Below, piece after piece: positions 6,976 to 16,093 of a stretch of DNA of 63,435 nt; position 1 is the first letter of the stretch; every line of letters starts with the position of its first letter. Position numbers and translations under genes: made by a program. Under the pieces are notes generated by a model. That model made no database searches. It saw nothing but the letters and a program-made list of their open reading frames with translations, and had not been told where the DNA came from. This stretch comes from Akkermansia muciniphila (GTDB taxonomy: Bacteria; Verrucomicrobiota; Verrucomicrobiia; Verrucomicrobiales; V1-33): positions 1-63,435 of the forward strand of contig CALQSQ010000019.1 in NCBI GenBank assembly GCA_943333275.1, read 5' to 3'.

Positions 6976-8535
6976 ATGTCCGAAGAAATTCCACCCACAC
7001 CCGAGACTCCGCCCCCTGCGCCGGACACGCCGCCGACTATTCAGCGCGGCAAGATCGGCATCAACGTGTCCGTGCAAATCCTGCTGGGGCTGGTGCTTTT
7101 CGCGATCATCAACTACCTCAGCATCCGCCATTTCCGCCAGTGGGACAAAACCTACAATCGCGAGTTCACGCTCTCAGAGGACACGCTGTCCTTCCTCAAG
7201 CAGCTCGATAAAAAATTGTCGATCACGATCATTTCCCGCAAGGACAGTCAGGAGCACAAGGACATGGCCCAGCTGGCCGACAGCTTTCATCGCGAAGGAC
7301 GATCGAAGCTGAAAATTGATATCGTCGACCCCAACAAGGATCTGGAAGCCTTTCAGAAGCTCGCCATGGAGGCCGACCGTTCCCATATTCAGCTGGATCT
7401 GGGAATCTTTGTCCGTCCGACCACCAGCACCAACGAGTCGGCGGACCGCCCAGCCGGAGAAGCTGGCAAGGCGACGCAATACATCCCCCAGGCCAGCCTC
7501 TTCCGATACACGGCTGACATCAATCAGCGGCCGGTGCTGGCCGGATTTGCCGGGGAGGCGGCCCTGACTTCGGCCCTGATGGCGGTGGCCCGCGGGGACC
7601 AGCCGATTGTTTATCTCGTGGCCCACAAGAGCAAACTGCGCACGACCAAGGACGGCAATGCCAATGGGACCATCATCAGCATGGTCAGCCGCCAGAACAT
7701 GAAAGTACTCCCACTCAGCCTGGATCAGGAGCCGCGGATTCCCGAGGATGCCAATGCCGTTTTCTTCGTGGGGATGATTGATGACTTCGACGAGCGGGAA
7801 CTCTCCATGGTGCGCGACTACTGGCACGGCAAACGTCACGCCCTCTTCTTCATGCTCAATGGCCAGGCCGGACTCAACACGCCGCTGGTGGAGAAATTCC
7901 TCGCGGAAAATGGTGTCGTGCCCCAGCAGGATCGCGTCCTGCGCACCTACGGCACGGCCTCCGGCACCGAGAAATTGTTTGAAGTGAAATCAACCTTTCT
8001 CGATGCCAGTCCCATCACCATGCCGCAGAAAGGCACCGTCACCACCATTCCCGGCCTGACGCGTTCCCTCAAACTCACGCCCGAAGCCGAGAAACCCCGC
8101 ACGGAGAATATTGACATCCGCGCCCTGCTCAGCCCCACGACCGGCTACTGGGGGGAAATGAAATATCTGGATGTGTCGCCCCAGGCGGATGAGGGCGATA
8201 ACCTGCCGCCGCTCTACATCGCCGCTTCGATGGAGCGCGGTGCCTCCAAGGATGCCCAGATCAGTGTGGATAGTTCCCGGATGGTGGTCATTGCCAATTC
8301 CTCGCTCCTGGACCCGGATTACCTGCTGCCCCAGAACTATGATTTTGCCAGCAGCTGCTTCAACTGGCTGCTGCAGCGCGAAAACTATATTGGAATCAAC
8401 CCCACGCCCAAGACGATGTTCAGCGTCAAGGTCTCGGATGAGCAGCAGGGCCGCATCTTCATGCTCTCCACCGTGGTGCTCCCCCTCACGGTTTTCCTGC
8501 TCGGTATCGCGGTCTGGGGGGCGCGCCGAGGCTAA
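6976..8535 (+). CDS. GldG-like ABC transporter auxiliary protein
   Basis: 519 aa. A Pro-rich cytoplasmic start (PPTPETPPPAPDTPPT) is followed by a TM helix at about 34-54, a large extracytoplasmic domain beginning with FTLSEDTLSFLKQLDKKLSITI (typical of the ABC_transp_aux/GldG family), and a final TM helix near 495-515 followed by WGARRG. The family partners GldA/GldF-type exporters; in Bacteroidetes it takes part in gliding, elsewhere its role is unclear. Here it sits third in the operon, before the DUF4340 gene, an arrangement seen in many Verrucomicrobia and Planctomycetes. Confidence 0.88.
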   Translation: MSEEIPPTPETPPPAPDTPPTIQRGKIGINVSVQILLGLVLFAIINYLSIRHFRQWDKTYNREFTLSEDTLSFLKQLDKKLSITIISRKDSQEHKDMAQLADSFHREGRSKLKIDIVDPNKDLEAFQKLAMEADRSHIQLDLGIFVRPTTSTNESADRPAGEAGKATQYIPQASLFRYTADINQRPVLAGFAGEAALTSALMAVARGDQPIVYLVAHKSKLRTTKDGNANGTIISMVSRQNMKVLPLSLDQEPRIPEDANAVFFVGMIDDFDERELSMVRDYWHGKRHALFFMLNGQAGLNTPLVEKFLAENGVVPQQDRVLRTYGTASGTEKLFEVKSTFLDASPITMPQKGTVTTIPGLTRSLKLTPEAEKPRTENIDIRALLSPTTGYWGEMKYLDVSPQADEGDNLPPLYIAASMERGASKDAQISVDSSRMVVIANSSLLDPDYLLPQNYDFASSCFNWLLQRENYIGINPTPKTMFSVKVSDEQQGRIFMLSTVVLPLTVFLLGIAVWGARRG

Positions 8536-8547
8536 TTTCTCCCTGCC

Positions 8548-10458
8548 ATGCGACCACGCACCACGATCTTTTTATTCCTTCTGGTCGCCGCACTCGGGAC
8601 GTTTGTTTACTTCTGGGAGCGCCACCAGCAGAACACGCTGGAGCGCCGGGAGGACATCAATCTTACAGCCCTGGACCCGGCCCAGGTGGACGGCATGGTG
8701 CTCAAGAATGCCAGCGGAACGGTTAAATTTAAAAAACGCCCGAGCGATGGGGTCTGGCTCATCACCGAGCCCTTTGATGATCGGCTGGACCCGGCCTTGG
8801 CCCAGCGCCTGCTCGATCTCGCCAAGTCCGCACAGGTGGTGGAAACACTTTCACGCAGGGACTTGAAAGACTCCGACCGCACCGCCTTCGGCCTGGATGA
8901 CCAGAATGCCTACACCATCGCCTGGCGCGGCGACGGCAAAACGCTGGGGCGGTTGAAAATTGGAAAAACCGGAGCCATTGGAGATACCGTTTACGTCGAG
9001 GCTCCGGGAAAGAATGACCGCTCCGACGTCTATCTCGTTCTGGCCAAGCCGGACGCCAAGACCACCCATTTCCGCGATGAAATGTCGCGGCCCATGGCCG
9101 AGATGCGCGATCAACTGCTGCTTCCCTTCAAATCGCAGAGCGTGGTGGGGTTCGCGATCCGCCATCCGGGAGCGGCCGGGGAAATCGCCGTGCAGCGCCA
9201 ATTGATTGCCGGCAGAGAGGAGGCCACACCCTGGTCCATTTCCAAGCCCCTGAAAGCCCGCGGTGATCAGCATCAGATCGATGATCTGGTCGGGCTCTTC
9301 GCCTCCGCCCGCGTCACCTCGTTGTTGCCACCGGGGCCGGATCCCAGCGGATTGCCACCGGCTCCGGCTGTGGAACTGGAGTTTCAATCCCAAGGCGACG
9401 GGAAGCCTTGCGCCATCCGTCTCTATCCGCCCGCCACGCCGGAGGCCGCCTCGGTGACCGGCTATCTGACGGATCGCAAGGCGTGGTTCACCATCGAAGC
9501 CGGTTTTCTCCAGGCCATTCCCGAATCTCCGAATGACCTGCGGGCCAATACTTTGGCGGATTTGGATATCAAAAAAATTACCACCATTCTGATCGACAAC
9601 GCGGAGGGCGAATCCATTAATTTGTATCGGATTGGTCAGCGCTGGGGCATGCTGAAACCTGACAAGACCTTCATCAAGGCCAGCAACGATCGCGTCGCCA
9701 AAACCATCAAGGCCCTCAATGAGGCGGAGATCGGAAAATACATCACCGACAGTCTGACGACCCCAGCGGACTATGGTCTGGATCATCCCTTCCAGACGAT
9801 CACCTTTGCCACTCCGGAACATGACCCCAAGCTGGGACTGGGAGCCGTCACGCCTGAGAACAGCCTTGTGCTTCAGTTCGGCAAGGGTCCGGATGAAAAG
9901 CTCTACGCCAACTTCAAAGGGGAGCCGAGTGTCTTCCTCATGTTTCCCGATCACTACGGACTCGTGCCCGCCCAGTCCCTGAAATGGCGCGATCTGCAAA
10001 TCCTCGATTTCGCCAGGCCCAGCGTGCGCCGGCTGCAGCAGACCCAGGGAGCGGAGCCACCGGTCATCCTCACTAGCCCTCCCCGCAGTTTTGACTGGAA
10101 GGCGACCCGGGCGGAAGCCGACGTGACGCCCCTGCTGGCGCGCGAAGCCGTGGAGCGAATGCTCGGCAGACTGAGCAATCTCAACGTGAATGACTGGATC
10201 TCCGGGTTGACGGAGGGGCATCAGGCCCTGCAGCATCCAACGCTGGAACTTGAGGTCGATGTCGAATATTATCCAGATCCAGCGAGCACCGACAAACCCC
10301 AGTTGAAAACCATTCAGCTCTCCTTTGCTCCCTCCGGCGACGGAAAGCAGGCGCTGTTTTACATTGGTCATTGCACGGACATCTCCGAGTATTTTTACAT
10401 CAGCCGCGAGGTTTATTCCCAGTTGGCGGCCCCTCTGCTCAAGGCCAAGGCACCTTAG
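8548..10458 (+). CDS. DUF4340-containing membrane-anchored protein
   Basis: 636 aa with an N-terminal signal anchor (MRPRTTIFLFLLVAALGTFVYFW) and a long extracytoplasmic part that begins with the DUF4340 pattern (VDGMVLKNASGTVKFKKRPSDGVWLITEP, shortened reading: the V-W-L-I-T-E-P strand followed by a helix and LSRRDLKDSDRTAFGLD). DUF4340 units seem to be repeated: a second GQRWGMLKP segment with YGLDHP follows near 370-410. It starts 12 bases after the GldG-like gene and is a usual companion of that system. Function is unknown; probably an outer part of the exporter complex. Confidence 0.85.
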   Translation: MRPRTTIFLFLLVAALGTFVYFWERHQQNTLERREDINLTALDPAQVDGMVLKNASGTVKFKKRPSDGVWLITEPFDDRLDPALAQRLLDLAKSAQVVETLSRRDLKDSDRTAFGLDDQNAYTIAWRGDGKTLGRLKIGKTGAIGDTVYVEAPGKNDRSDVYLVLAKPDAKTTHFRDEMSRPMAEMRDQLLLPFKSQSVVGFAIRHPGAAGEIAVQRQLIAGREEATPWSISKPLKARGDQHQIDDLVGLFASARVTSLLPPGPDPSGLPPAPAVELEFQSQGDGKPCAIRLYPPATPEAASVTGYLTDRKAWFTIEAGFLQAIPESPNDLRANTLADLDIKKITTILIDNAEGESINLYRIGQRWGMLKPDKTFIKASNDRVAKTIKALNEAEIGKYITDSLTTPADYGLDHPFQTITFATPEHDPKLGLGAVTPENSLVLQFGKGPDEKLYANFKGEPSVFLMFPDHYGLVPAQSLKWRDLQILDFARPSVRRLQQTQGAEPPVILTSPPRSFDWKATRAEADVTPLLAREAVERMLGRLSNLNVNDWISGLTEGHQALQHPTLELEVDVEYYPDPASTDKPQLKTIQLSFAPSGDGKQALFYIGHCTDISEYFYISREVYSQLAAPLLKAKAP

Positions 10459-10480
10459 TCTTCCTCCTCCCCCCACGACC

Positions 10481-11134
10481 ATGAAATCCTTGTTTCTCCT
10501 CTTGTCCCTGATACTCGGCGTCGGCTCCAGTGTCGCAGCCGACCTCGATCTTGCCCCTGTGAAACAATGGGTGGAGCGCACCTCGAAGCTGAAAACATTC
10601 ACCGCCAGCTTCACCCAGCTTCGTTACCTGAAGACCGTGCGCAAGCCCCTGGAATCCAGCGGAACCATTTCCTTCGCCGCGCCCGATTCCATCCGCTGGC
10701 AATCCGCCAAACTGATAGCCACCATGAAATCCGGCGACAGCCTGACGATTCAGCGTCCGGAAAAAATGGAGGCCGAGGTCATTGCACATTCGCAGCTCCA
10801 GCAAAAGGCCGATGACCATGGGGTCGCATTTTTGGAGAGCGGGTTCCCGCGGAGCTTTGAAGAATTTCAAAAGAAATTCACCATCACCGCCGTCACGAAA
10901 AACGGCGCGATGTGGCAGGTCGAAACCAAACTGGCCGAGGGCTCGAACCCGATTGTCCGCAAGTTCATCCTTCTGATTCATGACGGCAGTTTCACGCTGG
11001 GAGGGTTGCAGTTTTTCTTTCGCGATGGCTCGCGCATCGAAAGCACCTTCATCAATCTCAAGGAGAATCCTGCGCTTCCCGCCGACTGCTTCAAGCCCGA
11101 CCTGAAGGGTTACACGGTCAAGAATGTGAAGTAG
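10481..11134 (+). CDS. LolA-like outer-membrane lipoprotein carrier protein
   Basis: 217 aa. Signal peptide MKSLFLLLSLILGVGSSVAA, then the LolA opening: a helix (VKQWVERTSKLKTFTASFTQ) with the conserved TF-x-ASFTQ and a beta sheet RKPLESSGTISFAAPDSIRW. This is the periplasmic carrier fold that ferries lipoproteins or other lipids from the inner to the outer membrane. It is the last gene of the ABC exporter operon (22 bases after DUF4340), so it may serve the substrate of this exporter rather than be the general LolA. The 3' end overlaps the convergent lpxB by 17 bases. Confidence 0.82.
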   Translation: MKSLFLLLSLILGVGSSVAADLDLAPVKQWVERTSKLKTFTASFTQLRYLKTVRKPLESSGTISFAAPDSIRWQSAKLIATMKSGDSLTIQRPEKMEAEVIAHSQLQQKADDHGVAFLESGFPRSFEEFQKKFTITAVTKNGAMWQVETKLAEGSNPIVRKFILLIHDGSFTLGGLQFFFRDGSRIESTFINLKENPALPADCFKPDLKGYTVKNVK

Positions 11135-12254
11135 TGCCATCGAGGCATTCGGCAATCAGCCCGGCGGCGCGCGCATAGGCATCGCCCGAACCCAGTTCGT
11201 TCACGATGCGTTTGAACTCCTTCTGCAAATTTTCGCGCGCGGACGGTTCAGCCAGCAGGCGTTCCCATTCCGCAGCCACGGCGGCGGCGGTGCACTGCCC
11301 CTGGAGTAGTTCCCGCACCACCTCGCGACCCGCCAGCAGATTGACTATCCCCAGGTGCGGAACGCGAATGACCATGCGCCCCATCCAGTAGGTGGGCGTC
11401 GCCACCTTGTAGATCAGGCAGTGCGGAAGGCCGAGGATCGCCGCCTCCAGCGTGGCGGTGCCACTGGCCACGGCTCCGACGGTGCATCGGCGCATGAGAT
11501 CGTAAACGGTTCCGGTCTCAATGCGCAGGCCCGGCAGGGGGTGCATCGCCAGCATTTCATGCATGACCGCCGCCAGCGGTGGCGAGACGGCGGAGACGGC
11601 AAATTTTAAATCAGGAAATTTGGCGGACAACAAATGTGCCGCCTCCAGCAGCACCGGGAAGAGTTTGGCGATCTCCCGTTTGCGGCTTCCAGGAAACAGC
11701 CCCACCAGCCCATCCTCCCGCGGCGGTCCCGGCCCCTGTCGGCCATGCCACGCCACCAGCGGATGCCCCGCGAATTCCGTGTGCAGTCCGAATCCCTCAT
11801 AGAGTTCCTTTTCGAAGGGAAAGATGCACAGCATGAGATCCAGCCATTTGGCCATCTTGGGAATTCTCCCACGATGCCATGCCCACACCTGCGGACTGAT
11901 GTAATAAATGATTTTGCCGCCAAATCCCCCCGCCCGCAGGGCCTCGGCGAGACGCAGATTGAAGCCCGGGTAGTCGATCAACACCACGGCGTCGGGCTTG
12001 GAACTTTGAATGCGCGCCAGCGTCGCGGCCATCTTCCTGCTGAACCAGCGGTATTTCCGCAGCACTTCCACCACGCCCACCACCCCTGCCTCCTCCACCC
12101 AATCCTCCACTCCATCCCCGGCGATGCCCTGCATCTGCGGCCCACCCAGTCCCTCGAATTCCCATGCGGGAGAATTGTTCCGCAACGCTTCCATGAGCCC
12201 GGCTCCATGCCGGTCCCCGCTGCGTTCTCCCACCACTATGAATACCCTGGGCAT
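11118..12254 (-). CDS. lpxB: Lipid-A-disaccharide synthase
   Basis: 378 aa, the usual length. LpxB condenses UDP-2,3-diacyl-glucosamine with lipid X to make the lipid A disaccharide at the inner membrane. Recognisable parts: N-terminal VVGERSGDRHGAGL (family GExSGD-x2-GA), LIDYPGFNLRLAEALR, YYISPQVWAWHRGR (the P-QVWAW motif), LPFEKE-type segment FPFEKELYE, and GTATLEAAILGLP in the sugar-nucleotide half. It is convergent with and overlaps the LolA-like gene. It is the second lipid A gene in the window (lpxA lies near 36 kb), confirming an LPS-bearing outer membrane. Confidence 0.95.
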   Translation of the reverse strand: MPRVFIVVGERSGDRHGAGLMEALRNNSPAWEFEGLGGPQMQGIAGDGVEDWVEEAGVVGVVEVLRKYRWFSRKMAATLARIQSSKPDAVVLIDYPGFNLRLAEALRAGGFGGKIIYYISPQVWAWHRGRIPKMAKWLDLMLCIFPFEKELYEGFGLHTEFAGHPLVAWHGRQGPGPPREDGLVGLFPGSRKREIAKLFPVLLEAAHLLSAKFPDLKFAVSAVSPPLAAVMHEMLAMHPLPGLRIETGTVYDLMRRCTVGAVASGTATLEAAILGLPHCLIYKVATPTYWMGRMVIRVPHLGIVNLLAGREVVRELLQGQCTAAAVAAEWERLLAEPSARENLQKEFKRIVNELGSGDAYARAAGLIAECLDGTTSHS

Positions 12255-12367
12255 CGTCCCGCCACCAGTGCCACGATCTCCCGGTGGCGCAATCAGGGAA
12301 TTTCGGAGGCATGATCCAGGCGTGTTCGAACGCTGGAGTATTTCAATAACTGGGGTAGGGGAGGTGC

Positions 12368-13714
12368 GTGCAGACTTCGAAATATTCCTTTGGGACAGCT
12401 TCCCTCGGTGCGGCGTTGAAGCGTCGTGGCTTGCTGAAGGCTGCGGGGGGCTTGGTTGGCTGGAGTGTCAGCGGATGCAGTCGGGAAAAGACACCCGAGC
12501 CTGCCCGGATCGCAGGTCCCCTGACTCAGGAGGGTTATGTCTGGCAAAGGGTCTGGACTTCCCAGGTCCGGGAGGCTGTGGCGGAGGCGCGTGGGAAATT
12601 TTCCGGGCTGACGGTGCTCGCCGCCGAGGTGGATTGGCGGGATCAACAACCTGCGGTCACGCGTCCGAAATTGGATTTCCCACGGCTGCTTTCCCTGGGC
12701 ATTCCCATTTCGCTGGCAATGCGGATTGGCCCTTGGCCGGGGCCGTATGAAATCACCGACCCTCGCACGCAGCAGCTTGCCGCCTGGCTTCGCGAGATCA
12801 TCAAGGAGGCAGAAATGGCCGGATGCCAGCCTGCGGAGGTGCAGATTGATTTCGATGCGGCGACCGCGAAACTGGCGGGCTATCAAACCTGGCTGACGTT
12901 GCTGCAACAGGCGGCTGCCCCCATTCCGATTTCCTTCACGGCATTGCCCGACTGGCTCAATTCTCCGATTTTAAAATCGATGGCGCGACAGACGGGTCGA
13001 TTTGTATTGCAAGTCCATGCGGTGGAAAAAGCCCAGCGCCATCCGCAGGATCCATCGCTGATCCAGGCGGAACAGACCTTGCGCTGGGTGGAACGTGCGG
13101 CGGAGTTTGGCGTGCCCTTTCGTGTGGCGCTGCCGACGTATCGCTCCGTGGTGGGATTTAACGCGGAGGGAAAAGTCATCGGGATTGATTCGGAGGGACC
13201 GCGCCGGGCCTGGCCGGAGCAGACGGAACTGGTCTCCTATGTTTCTCCGCCGGAGGTCATCGCGGGATTGGTGCGGGACTGGATGGCGGACCGGCCTGCG
13301 ATGCTCGGTGGCTTGTTGTGGTATCGATTGCCCGTGCCGGAGGAAAGCCGGAACTGGCGCTGGCCGACGCTGGAGGCGGTGATGGCCGGCAAGGTTCCCA
13401 AGCCCGATGTTCGCTTGGCCATGCGAGGTGAAAATCCTGTGGATTTGACCCTGCAAAACCAAGGGGCGGCTGATGCTCCGTGGCCCGAGAGGATCGTGGC
13501 GCAATTGCCGGAGGGTGGGGGAGGGATCGTCGCGGGCGATGCTCTCGCGGGTTACACACTGGTTCAGGACCCGGCGACACCGGGGCGCGCGGAGTTCAGA
13601 AAGGTGGCGGGAACTTCGGATGCTTTTTTGCTGCCTGGCGATGAGAAATCGTTGGGCTGGCTGCGTCTTGATGCTACAGGTTCCCATCATGAACTTTCCA
13701 TCTCGCTTCGGTAG
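12368..13714 (+). CDS. DUF3142 lipoprotein
   Basis: 448 aa starting at a GTG. The N terminus has a twin-arginine-like KRRGLLKAAGG stretch and a lipobox ending in Cys (WSVSGC, around residue 37), so the product is probably an envelope lipoprotein. The rest is a (beta/alpha)-barrel-like protein of the DUF3142 family, with VQIDFDAA near 155 and the FRVALPTYRS segment. Its last 26 bases overlap the start of the next gene, which implies translational coupling. The two are probably one functional unit; the activity is unknown (DUF3142 barrels look like glycosidase relatives, an inference). Confidence 0.75.
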   Translation: MQTSKYSFGTASLGAALKRRGLLKAAGGLVGWSVSGCSREKTPEPARIAGPLTQEGYVWQRVWTSQVREAVAEARGKFSGLTVLAAEVDWRDQQPAVTRPKLDFPRLLSLGIPISLAMRIGPWPGPYEITDPRTQQLAAWLREIIKEAEMAGCQPAEVQIDFDAATAKLAGYQTWLTLLQQAAAPIPISFTALPDWLNSPILKSMARQTGRFVLQVHAVEKAQRHPQDPSLIQAEQTLRWVERAAEFGVPFRVALPTYRSVVGFNAEGKVIGIDSEGPRRAWPEQTELVSYVSPPEVIAGLVRDWMADRPAMLGGLLWYRLPVPEESRNWRWPTLEAVMAGKVPKPDVRLAMRGENPVDLTLQNQGAADAPWPERIVAQLPEGGGGIVAGDALAGYTLVQDPATPGRAEFRKVAGTSDAFLLPGDEKSLGWLRLDATGSHHELSISLR

Positions 13715-16079
13715 GTTGTCCTGGTGTCAAAAAATGAGCGCTGCGGTTGGCGTCAGTTGCCTCCTTCTGAATAGTCCGCAGGTCCAGGCCACGGGAATGT
13801 ACAATCCCATCATGCTTCTGGAGGACCCCGAGTATGCGGCCATCAAGTCGCCCGAATTTTGGTTTGAATTGGAGATGAAGGACCTGGCCCGGGAAATCAA
13901 GGTTCCGGAAAAATTTGTCCGCGATGGAGACATCACAGAGTTGGATCTGGCCACGTTTGATGAAGCGGTGAAGTCGGGGAGCGTGAAGTTGGATAACGCT
14001 GCCGAGCTTCGCGAAACGTTGAAATTACAACGCGAAGAACTCAGTCCCCATCCCCCTGAACCACCTGCCAACGCCGCCCCGTCCGATTCCGTTCCAGAAG
14101 AACCTGTTGAGGAGCCTAAAGAGGACCCGGCTCCGCCAGAACCCAGTGAGCTGTCGAAATCGCCGCTTCCGAAGGACCAATTTTCCCTCTACCAACGGGG
14201 AGCGATTTCCTATCAAGCGGAAGACTACGCAGACGCCCGCAAGGCTTGGATAGCCCTGCTGGAATTGCCCGCAGAGGCACGACATTCCCGCAGCGTCTGG
14301 GCATCCTATATGCTCGGGAGATTGGAGATTCAGGAAGAGGCTCTGGATAAGGCACCGGCGCATTTTAAAAAATGCCGTGAACTGGCCGCCGCTGGCGACA
14401 ACGATGCCCTGGGACTAGCCGCCGCCAGCTATGGCTGGGAGGCCTTTGCACACAAAATTTCCAACCCCAAGCTGGCTCTGGAGCTGTATCTCAAACAACT
14501 CGCGACCGGCGATAACCAGGGATTTATCTCGATCCGCCAGCTGGTTCGTTCGTTTCTCGGAAGGTCTTACGACGTCGAGCCCGCGGCAGATCCCCCGAAG
14601 GCCCCCGACTGGCAGGCAATGGCGCAGGACGCATTGCTGCAACGCATTGTCACGCGGTTTCATCTGGCCATGGGCACGGATCAACACAACCGCTACAAGG
14701 GTGAGAACGAAGAAGGCGAAGGCAGCCCGGGGCATTGGTTGAAAGTCATCGAGGGCTTGGGCAAAACCAAGGCTGAGGATGCCGACCGGCTGGCGTGGCT
14801 GGCGTATCGCAGTGCCCGGTATGATCAGGCGCAGCGGTGGTTGAAGCTGGCCCCCGCGGACTCCCGACTCGCGCTCTGGCTTGCGGCAAAACTCGCCCTG
14901 CGAGATGGAAAGCTGGATAAGGCCGCCGCAGCGATGGCTAAGGCGCAAAGTCTATATGGGCCGGAGGAGCGACTGGAGGTTACGAATTCGGAATATGTGC
15001 CGACGCCGCGGGCGTCCGCCAAGGGCGATCAGGCCATGGTGCTGCTGGCGCAGTCGAAATTTGCCGAGGCCTTCGCGGCATTTATCGAAGCGGGATTCTG
15101 GGTGGATGCGGCCTACGTCGGCGAGCGCGTGATGACCCTGAAGGAACTCCAAGCCTACGTTGACAAACACTACCCAAAACCGGCGCTGCATGAATCCTCC
15201 AACCTCAACCGGTCCATCCTCGATCCGGTGATCAAGGTTCCCGAACCCGCCGAACCTGCGGCCGAACCTGAAACTCCCCAAAGTGACGGGGCCAGGTATT
15301 CCGATCCCTTGGGGATGCTGCAATTTGGAGTCAATCTGGGGGAAATAGATTCCGCCTCGCCCAGGGTTCAAGATGCCATCGCCTGGCGGCTGCGGTGGAT
15401 GCTGGCGCGTCGCATGGTGCGGGAGGACCAGGAGGTCGCCGCCAGGCCCTATTTCCCAAAGGCGGTGCAGCCGTTGTTGGACACATATTTACAATCCATC
15501 GCCAAGGCCAGTGACAAGTCCCTGGATGCTGAAAGGCGCGCTCGTGGCTGGTGGGAGGCGGCCTGGATCGCCCGCTGGGCTGGCATGGATCTGATGGGCA
15601 CGGAGGCGGAACCAGACAATGCTGTGGAGGAGGGAATGTTTGCCGCCACTTCGATCCTGCGGTCCCGGCGCACGGGAATGAAGCCGGACGAAAACGTCGG
15701 CGAAGATGAAAATGCCGATGCCACCACGCAACCCAAGCTCACCCAAAAAATCAAATTTGGAGTCCCTCCCAGCGCCGAGGAAAAAGCCCGGCTCGCCAAA
15801 TCCGCGCTTCCGCATGATTTCCGAAACCACTTTCGGTGGATCGCCGCCGCGCTTGCCAAAAAGGCCGCCGCACTTTTGGAGGATGGCACGGAGGAAAAGG
15901 CCGACGTTTTAAATTCGGCGGGAACCTGGCTGTTCAACAAGGATGTGAAGGGCGAGGAATGGTTCTTCTTCGAAATCAAACGCGCCTGTCCGAAGACCGT
16001 GATTGGGAAACAGGTGCTCGCCAAAACCCACACGACGCCGCTCGATGGCCCCTGGAGCGGGAAGGCATCGGAGGACTAG
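13689..16079 (+). CDS. Large secreted TPR-like protein coupled to DUF3142 gene
   Basis: 796 aa from MNFPSRFGRL. A cleavable signal peptide is visible (VGVSCLLLNSPQVQATG). A Pro/Glu-rich linker (about 115-150) precedes a long alpha-helical repeat region: QRGAISYQAEDYADARKAW is a good TPR unit, and further helix pairs follow to the C terminus. The frame is open 72 codons upstream, but the start inside the end of the DUF3142 gene gives the signal peptide and the 26-base overlap. TPR repeats point to protein-protein contacts in the periplasm, probably with the DUF3142 lipoprotein. No enzymatic motif seen. Confidence 0.75.
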   Translation: MNFPSRFGRLSWCQKMSAAVGVSCLLLNSPQVQATGMYNPIMLLEDPEYAAIKSPEFWFELEMKDLAREIKVPEKFVRDGDITELDLATFDEAVKSGSVKLDNAAELRETLKLQREELSPHPPEPPANAAPSDSVPEEPVEEPKEDPAPPEPSELSKSPLPKDQFSLYQRGAISYQAEDYADARKAWIALLELPAEARHSRSVWASYMLGRLEIQEEALDKAPAHFKKCRELAAAGDNDALGLAAASYGWEAFAHKISNPKLALELYLKQLATGDNQGFISIRQLVRSFLGRSYDVEPAADPPKAPDWQAMAQDALLQRIVTRFHLAMGTDQHNRYKGENEEGEGSPGHWLKVIEGLGKTKAEDADRLAWLAYRSARYDQAQRWLKLAPADSRLALWLAAKLALRDGKLDKAAAAMAKAQSLYGPEERLEVTNSEYVPTPRASAKGDQAMVLLAQSKFAEAFAAFIEAGFWVDAAYVGERVMTLKELQAYVDKHYPKPALHESSNLNRSILDPVIKVPEPAEPAAEPETPQSDGARYSDPLGMLQFGVNLGEIDSASPRVQDAIAWRLRWMLARRMVREDQEVAARPYFPKAVQPLLDTYLQSIAKASDKSLDAERRARGWWEAAWIARWAGMDLMGTEAEPDNAVEEGMFAATSILRSRRTGMKPDENVGEDENADATTQPKLTQKIKFGVPPSAEEKARLAKSALPHDFRNHFRWIAAALAKKAAALLEDGTEEKADVLNSAGTWLFNKDVKGEEWFFFEIKRACPKTVIGKQVLAKTHTTPLDGPWSGKASED

Positions 16080-16093
16080 CTGCGGGCCCGGCC

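Noticed and set aside
8851..10614. 587-codon open frame on the minus strand
   Set aside because: Antisense to the DUF4340 gene in a coherent five-gene operon; no motif, same codon-bias effect.
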